Shown in pieces: positions 16,976 through 20,370 of a stretch of 20,370 bases of DNA. The notes beneath the pieces were generated by a model that made no database searches, was not told the origin of the DNA, and saw only the letters and a list, made by a program, of their open reading frames with translations. This stretch comes from Ramicandelaber brevisporus (Eukaryota > Kickxellomycota > Ramicandelaberales > Ramicandelaberaceae). The stretch lies in NCBI GenBank assembly GCA_025201865.1, contig MU602735.1:1-20370 (forward strand), in the 5' to 3' direction. The position numbers and the translations under genes are program-made. Within the stretch, counting starts at the first letter, position 1. Every line of letters begins with the position of its first letter.

Positions 16976-17221
16976 CTATTTTTGCTTATCGTCGCAATAA
17001 TAACTCATTGTGTTTATCCTAGCCAAAAATTGTATTAAAAAAAAACCTATAAGGATTAAAAAAGAGTGAATGAACTCTAAGTAATGAGGAGCTATGATTG
17101 ACTCCTGTGCGAAATCGACAGTATCACTTTTGTTGGTGAGCAATAGACTGTGTTTGAGTACATCAAGTAGCTCTTCATCAGATCCACCCAGTGCATCATC
17201 GTTGAGATTAATTCTACCTTT
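16976..17221 (-). pseudogene. Protein-like open segment without start, unknown family
   Basis: On the minus strand a stop-free stretch of 81 codons runs from TGA 17222-17224 to TAG 16976-16978. Its first part reads like real protein (acidic GGSDEELLDVLKHSLLLTNK, then DTVDFAQESIIAPHYLEF); the last third is low-complexity hydrophobic and probably non-coding. No ATG opens it. It may be the C-terminal continuation, after a frameshift or intron, of the remnant at 17247-17537. I do not recognise it. Confidence 0.3.
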
Positions 17222-17246
17222 TCACTTTAGTGTTCATCATCGCAAG

Positions 17247-17537
17247 TCACTCAACGCTGAATTGTCGCTGTCTGTCTGATGTCACAGCGTGCTTTTGCTC
17301 AATTGCATCAACCGCTCGATTGCTGTTGATGTTGCTGAGAAGCTGTTCTTGCAGTTTTCGCAAATCATGAACTCGGTCGCGGAAATGATGCAGTTCGAAC
17401 TTGTGGAAATGGTAGTTGGTTGCATGAATAGCACCAAAGAAACAAAGCCATCGACTCACCTCACAGTTGACGAGTGCAATAGACTCGCATCCATCAACTG
17501 GTGGAACATCACTTAGAATAGGTCGGTCATCGTCGTC
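17247..17537 (-). pseudogene. Minus-strand coding remnant, unknown family, possible 60-nt intron
   Basis: After TAA 17538-17540 the frame is open for 96 codons to TGA 17247-17249. It begins with an Asp run and RPILSDVPPVDGCESIALVN, followed by CE and a GTGAGT donor-like sequence. A 60-base candidate intron (17459 down to 17400, ending CACAAG) would join CE to FELHHFRDRVHDLRKLQEQL, a probable coiled coil. There is no ATG at the left end. Directly upstream, beyond one TAA, the frame continues as Ser/Asp-rich sequence. It could be a decayed gene or a spliced gene whose start I cannot place. No family recognised. Confidence 0.3.
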
Positions 17538-17550
17538 TTATTCGTGGTCA

Positions 17551-17700
17551 TTATCGCTGCTGCTGTTGTCCGATGTTCTTGTAGGAAAGGCTGACGACAG
17601 CTGGGTTGATTGGGGTCTTGAAGACGGCTGGAGTTGGGACGGAGCCGACGATCTTGTCGCCAGATTCGGCGTGAACGGACACGGTTGGACGAGCGGCCAT
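17551..17700 (-). pseudogene. RPL4: 5' fragment of ribosomal protein L4 (uL4) gene
   Basis: ATG 17700 in a strong context (CAAAATGGC) opens 49 codons to TAA 17551. The product begins MAARPTVSVH and continues with a VPTPAVFKTPINPAVV segment. Eukaryotic uL4 starts with the same M-A/S-(A)-R-P-x-V-x-V and the PAVF.APIRPD(V/I)V block, so the first 36-44 residues match. The next expected block (NKRQ.YAVS and the Gly/Arg-rich ribosomal core) is absent; a short Gln run and a stop replace it. No later exon is visible on this strand before the zinc-finger gene. It is therefore a truncated extra copy of the gene start, possibly with its leader, rather than the working gene, which should exist elsewhere. 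Confidence 0.72.
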
Positions 17701-17723
17701 TTTGGTAGGCTGGAGTTGACTTG

Positions 17724-17762
17724 CGCTGTTGCTGCTGCTGCTTTTTGCTGCTGTTGCTGCTG
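17724..17762 (-). repeat. CTG/CAG repeat in the RPL4-fragment leader
   Basis: GCTGTTGCTGCTG-type triplets with a T-run interruption; on the minus strand they lie 24-62 bases before ATG 17700. Confidence 0.75.
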
Positions 17763-17941
17763 AAGTTGTGGGTGGAGTTGGAGAGGAGGGAAACAGACAA
17801 CCAACTTTGCAATGTAGTTTCGATCTGAACGGTTTGCTCGCAATGTAGTTTCAATCGCTCACATACGTAAACACATACAAACACACGTACACTTTCTCGC
17901 AGTAACGGAGGTTGCGTGTGATTGGTCAAAAATAAAATGAT

Positions 17942-17974
17942 GAAAAATATCCGTGGTCACGAGGGATATTTTTC
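17942..17974. repeat. Perfect 11-bp inverted repeat (hairpin)
   Basis: GAAAAATATCC at 17942-17952 is the exact reverse complement of 17964-17974, around an 11-base spacer containing GTGGTCAC. It lies 55 bases beyond the stop codon of the transposase relic and could be a mobile-element end, a hairpin or a protein site. Confidence 0.8.
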
Positions 17975-18028
17975 TCTGCCAACTCTGGAGGATTTATTTT
18001 CGATAAAGGAAAGGACGGAGTTTGGATT

Positions 18029-18326
18029 TCATCGGCAAAAATCATTTGTTACAAGTTTGGTTACAGCGAGCTCAGGAAAAGCAGCCCAAACTCTGTCATT
18101 GTTGCGGCGTCGCCAGACGAATTCATTAAGATGTTCTTGGAGCTCATCGCGAGTGCGGTTGCGTGATGCAATGCCGATCCTGTTGCCATTCCAAGTGCCT
18201 GTAATCGCATTGGTACATGCTACTGGAGACAAAATTGATAAAGTAGTTCTGGTGGTTAGCAAAGAATGGAAAGTAGAAAGCAAGCTGGAGGCGGCTGTAC
18301 ACTCCTTCCCTCATGATGAAGGCAAA
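18029..18326 (-). mobile_element. Relic of an IS1595/Merlin-type (ISXO2-like) DDE transposase
   Basis: Two adjoining minus-strand frames carry the C-terminal part of a DDE transposase. The upstream piece (18326 to about 18228) reads GVYSRLQ and then NHQNYFINFV, like the W-R-A-Y and VNHS.NFV motifs of the family. The downstream piece (18229-18029) reads SPVACTNAITGTWNG, then SRNRTRDELQEHLNEFVWRR, then NNDRVWAAF to TGA. This corresponds to the conserved G.HTN.IEG.W end of ISXO2-like and Merlin proteins. The frame changes near 18229, the His of HTN is Cys, and the Glu of the IE motif is Thr, so the enzyme is dead. The N-terminal half and the catalytic Asp regions are missing. Confidence 0.65.
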
Positions 18327-18420
18327 TTAACTCATTTTTCTCAATGAAATTTACATAACATTGATAGAAAAGGCAAAAACAATATAGAGCAAAAAGAGTA
18401 AAAGATGTAATGATAGCTTC

Positions 18421-20370
18421 TCATGTTGTCAAACTGGATTCTCGTTTAAGCGACTCGATGACATTAATGGCTTCTCGCAAGACTTGATTCTGGGTTAGCG
18501 AGCTCCAACTGGGATCCAGATGACGAATTCGATCAATTGCAGCTTTGAGTTTCTGACCATCTGTTAGATAGGGTGTTACTGTTGAGGCTGGTACTGATAT
18601 CCTCTTCTTCTCAGCTATAAAATCAGTGGCAGTATTGATCAAAGCGTGTCTGGAAAACAGACGTGTTCCATCAAGTATATCGTATAATTGACTGTAAAGT
18701 TCCTTCTGTTCTGCGTAGTATTTTCTTTGCGGCTGCTGTGTTGACCGTGTGAGAATTGGACGCCCGCTATGCTGAATGAAAGGCTGCTGTTGTAGCTCTG
18801 ATAGAGATGAGCCATATGATGAGGTGTATGTATTTTTGCGTGGCTGATACTGTCTACGTGGCTGCGAGGATTTGACTTCGTTTAGGACTGTAGCAGATGG
18901 TGGAGATTGCTTCTGCTGCTGTGTTGATGACGCTGGTGAGATTGAGAAGTCAGATGGAGGAAGGTGCGGGACCGATGGTTTAGCAATGTCAGATCCCTCA
19001 AGAGGCAAAGATGTCACAATTGATACTGATGGTTCAAATGGATGCGGTTGTTGTTGCTGATGCTGATGCTGATGTTGTTGCCACTGAGATACAGGTGTCA
19101 ATGTTGCTGCCGCGGTTGATGTGGAAACAGGACTGCTTGTGGTAGTCTGTTCTTGATGAGAACACGAATGTGACAACTGCTGTTGATTAATGTGGAATGA
19201 GGAATCAATATGGTAATCGTTGCCGCAGTTGCTGGTATCAACTATCTGTTGCTGAACCTGCTGAACCTGCTGTTGATGTTGTTGTTGTTGTTCACTCTTG
19301 CGTGGCCGCCCTGGACGGCGCGGCTTCGAGACAATAGCCACATTTGAAACTGTGGCTGATGATGCAGCACGTGCTGCCTGTCGCTGTCGCTGCTGCTGCT
19401 GCTGCTGTTGTTGATGGACTTGCTGCTCCTGCTCTGAAGTTGATATAGTGGCTTGGAGATTGTGTGATTCGATATATTCAATGGCAGCTTCCAGTAGTTT
19501 GGGCTTGGATAGTGATTGAGTGTTTGGTATCACATCTCGAAATTGCTTAATTATCCCACGATAATCCCACGTAGAAATTGGAATTGCGTTTGGTGAGATT
19601 GTTTGCAGAGCTTTCTGAACCACTTTGGGCTGACTCAATGAAGGTGATGCACCAACCAACCCGCGCAGTGTATTGATAAGTGTTTTGAGATTGCCTTCGT
19701 GTTTTTTACTATACGCATCCAACTTTTTACGGTCTCTCTTTTTGGTTACTGACACATCTTGTCTCTGTAGCTGTGGTGGAGGTGAGGTGATAATAGTAGT
19801 AGTAGAAGAAGATGATGATGATGATGACACACCATGTTGACTTTGCTGCTGTAGCTGTGATGATGATGATGATGATGATGATGAGTTGGAAGAAGATGAA
19901 CGGACTACATCATTGCTACGTCTAGTAATCCCTTTTAAGAACAGATAGCTCGCGACTGACTGTGGTGGATGTATATGCTGAATAGAAGAGCGAGAGATGG
20001 ATGCATGCATACTAATACCACCCAAATTACTGCCATTAATATCGAACCTGAACGTGTTAGTCACTGTGTAAAAGTCAGCAGGTGCGTGTATATCTGCCAA
20101 TATAGTAGGGATTGGTAGTGCCTCCAGATAGCACGATGGAATATCGATTGCACCAAGAGTATCATCAACACTAGTAGCTGGCGATGGCAAGTGTAAACTA
20201 ACTGCGCTGTGATCAAGGAACGGAATAATGCCTCCGTCAGGTCCATATTGGATGACAGCTCCAGACAACAAATGAGGTGGTAGAAAGACCAAGTCCAGAG
20301 CTGAGACAGGGTGTAATTGATAATAATACGAAAAGCGGAAGCTAATGTTACTGATGTCAACAGATTCACC
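18421..20370 (-). CDS. Gln/Ser-rich regulator with AT-hook and four HLH-like segments (5' partial)
   Basis: The frame is open to the right edge of the window, so the N-terminus is missing; 649 residues are visible (numbered from the edge), ending at TGA 18421-18423. Helix-loop-helix-like segments lie at about residues 225-258, 269-306, 551-588 and 603-643. The second is the clearest: IIKQFRDVIPN, loop, then LSKPKLLEAAIEYIESHNLQ, matching the R..IP...SK..LL..AI.YI..L pattern of HLH domains. The first is preceded by a basic KKRDRKKLDAYSKKH stretch. An AT-hook (RRPGRPRK) sits near 351-358. Poly-Gln, poly-Ser and His/Gln tracts separate the parts. The expected role is nuclear: binding AT-rich DNA and dimerising through HLH helices. 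The TTG at 20292 is not a start, because the frame continues upstream with protein-like sequence. Confidence 0.72.
   Translation of the reverse strand, partial: GESVDISNISFRFSYYYQLHPVSALDLVFLPPHLLSGAVIQYGPDGGIIPFLDHSAVSLHLPSPATSVDDTLGAIDIPSCYLEALPIPTILADIHAPADFYTVTNTFRFDINGSNLGGISMHASISRSSIQHIHPPQSVASYLFLKGITRRSNDVVRSSSSNSSSSSSSSSQLQQQSQHGVSSSSSSSSTTTIITSPPPQLQRQDVSVTKKRDRKKLDAYSKKHEGNLKTLINTLRGLVGASPSLSQPKVVQKALQTISPNAIPISTWDYRGIIKQFRDVIPNTQSLSKPKLLEAAIEYIESHNLQATISTSEQEQQVHQQQQQQQQRQRQAARAASSATVSNVAIVSKPRRPGRPRKSEQQQQHQQQVQQVQQQIVDTSNCGNDYHIDSSFHINQQQLSHSCSHQEQTTTSSPVSTSTAAATLTPVSQWQQHQHQHQQQQPHPFEPSVSIVTSLPLEGSDIAKPSVPHLPPSDFSISPASSTQQQKQSPPSATVLNEVKSSQPRRQYQPRKNTYTSSYGSSLSELQQQPFIQHSGRPILTRSTQQPQRKYYAEQKELYSQLYDILDGTRLFSRHALINTATDFIAEKKRISVPASTVTPYLTDGQKLKAAIDRIRHLDPSWSSLTQNQVLREAINVIESLKRESSLTT
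18442..18564 (-). other. HLH-like segment 4
   Basis: Residues 603-643 of the visible protein: KLKAAIDRIRHLDP, a loop, then LTQNQVLREAINVIESLKRE near the C-terminus. The pattern is that of HLH helix 1, loop and helix 2. It pairs closely with segment 3. Confidence 0.55.
18607..18720 (-). other. HLH-like segment 3
   Basis: Residues 551-588: ELYSQLYDILDG, a short loop, then SRHALINTATDFIAEKK. It is more divergent than segments 2 and 4 and is separated from segment 4 by about 14 residues. Confidence 0.4.
19297..19326 (-). other. AT-hook motif
   Basis: KPRRPGRPRK with the central G-R-P core flanked by basic residues, the consensus for binding the minor groove of AT-rich DNA. Confidence 0.75.
19389..19413 (-). 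repeat. CTG/CAG repeat coding poly-Gln
   Basis: CTG triplets with a terminal TTG, read as CAG/CAA on the minus strand in the HLH gene. Further Gln tracts are at about 19265-19292 and 19047-19080. Confidence 0.8.
19453..19566 (-). other. HLH-like segment 2 (best match)
   Basis: Residues 269-306: WDYRGIIKQFRDVIPN, a loop with SLSKPK, then LLEAAIEYIESHNLQ. The positions of I/F/R..IP in helix 1 and SK..LL.AI.YI in helix 2 agree with Myc/Max-type HLH domains, but no basic region precedes it. Confidence 0.65.
19597..19698 (-). other. HLH-like segment 1
   Basis: Residues 225-258: GNLKTLINTLRGLVG, a loop, then SQPKVVQKALQTI. It follows a lysine/arginine-rich stretch (208-223) and lies about ten residues before segment 2. 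Confidence 0.55.
19858..19884 (-). repeat. (TGA)9 microsatellite coding poly-Ser
   Basis: Nine perfect TGA units, read as TCA (Ser) in the HLH gene. A shorter GAT run lies at 19811-19827. Confidence 0.9.

Noticed and set aside
17385-17410. tRNA-like GTTCGAAC sequence
   Set aside because: The surrounding bases do not form acceptor or anticodon stems, and the piece lies in a coding remnant.
17538-17929. Two overlapping minus-strand frames of 101 and 138 codons around the CAG tract
   Set aside because: Over 17551-17700 they are out-of-frame readings of the RPL4 start, and their Gln/Cys-rich parts are the repeat and leader read in other phases.
17922-18347. Plus-strand open frame of 141 codons
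   Set aside because: It is the antisense of the transposase relic; the minus strand carries the recognisable motifs, while this frame has none.
20290-20292. Start codon of the HLH gene at 20292
   Set aside because: The codon is TTG and the frame stays open with protein-like sequence to the window edge, so the true start lies outside.

Overview
The window looks like nuclear DNA of an intron-poor fungus, probably an early-diverging one (Zoopagomycota/Kickxellomycotina-like is my guess; no taxon can be proved from this sequence). The reasons are long uninterrupted genes of eukaryotic families (a 1352-codon kinesin-5, NAT9, F-box/LRR proteins, an HLH regulator), CT-rich tracts before start codons, no bacterial ribosome-binding sites or operons, and many CAG/CTG and GAT microsatellites read as poly-Gln, poly-Ser or poly-Ala.

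Left part, plus strand (1-8334): the C-terminal end of a membrane protein; a secreted CAP-domain protein; a secreted beta-propeller resembling virginiamycin B lyase; a small four-helix membrane protein; and kinesin-5, the mitotic spindle motor. Middle part, minus strand (8440-14689): NAT9-type acetyltransferase, convergent with kinesin-5, then three F-box/LRR-like proteins. An ML lipid-binding domain without its N-terminal part sits directly behind the stop codon of the third F-box gene.

Right part: a divergent plus-strand zinc-finger gene (14897-16873) is built from two tandem copies of a four-finger module. Its second copy carries an in-frame TGA exactly where the first copy has a zinc-ligand cysteine. 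Next comes about 1.5 kb of gene debris (16874-18420): decayed minus-strand coding remnants, the first ~45 codons of ribosomal protein L4, and the frameshifted C-terminal part of an IS1595/Merlin-type transposase. The window ends inside a minus-strand gene (18421-20370, 5' end outside) for a Gln/Ser-rich nuclear regulator with an AT-hook and four HLH-like segments arranged as two pairs.

No metabolic operon or single pathway links the genes. The most unusual items are the four-HLH AT-hook protein, the duplicated zinc-finger gene with a Cys-to-TGA change and a cluster of SUMO motifs, the RPL4 5' fragment, the ML fragment abutting an F-box gene, and the transposase relic. All family assignments come from reading motifs; none was checked against a database.
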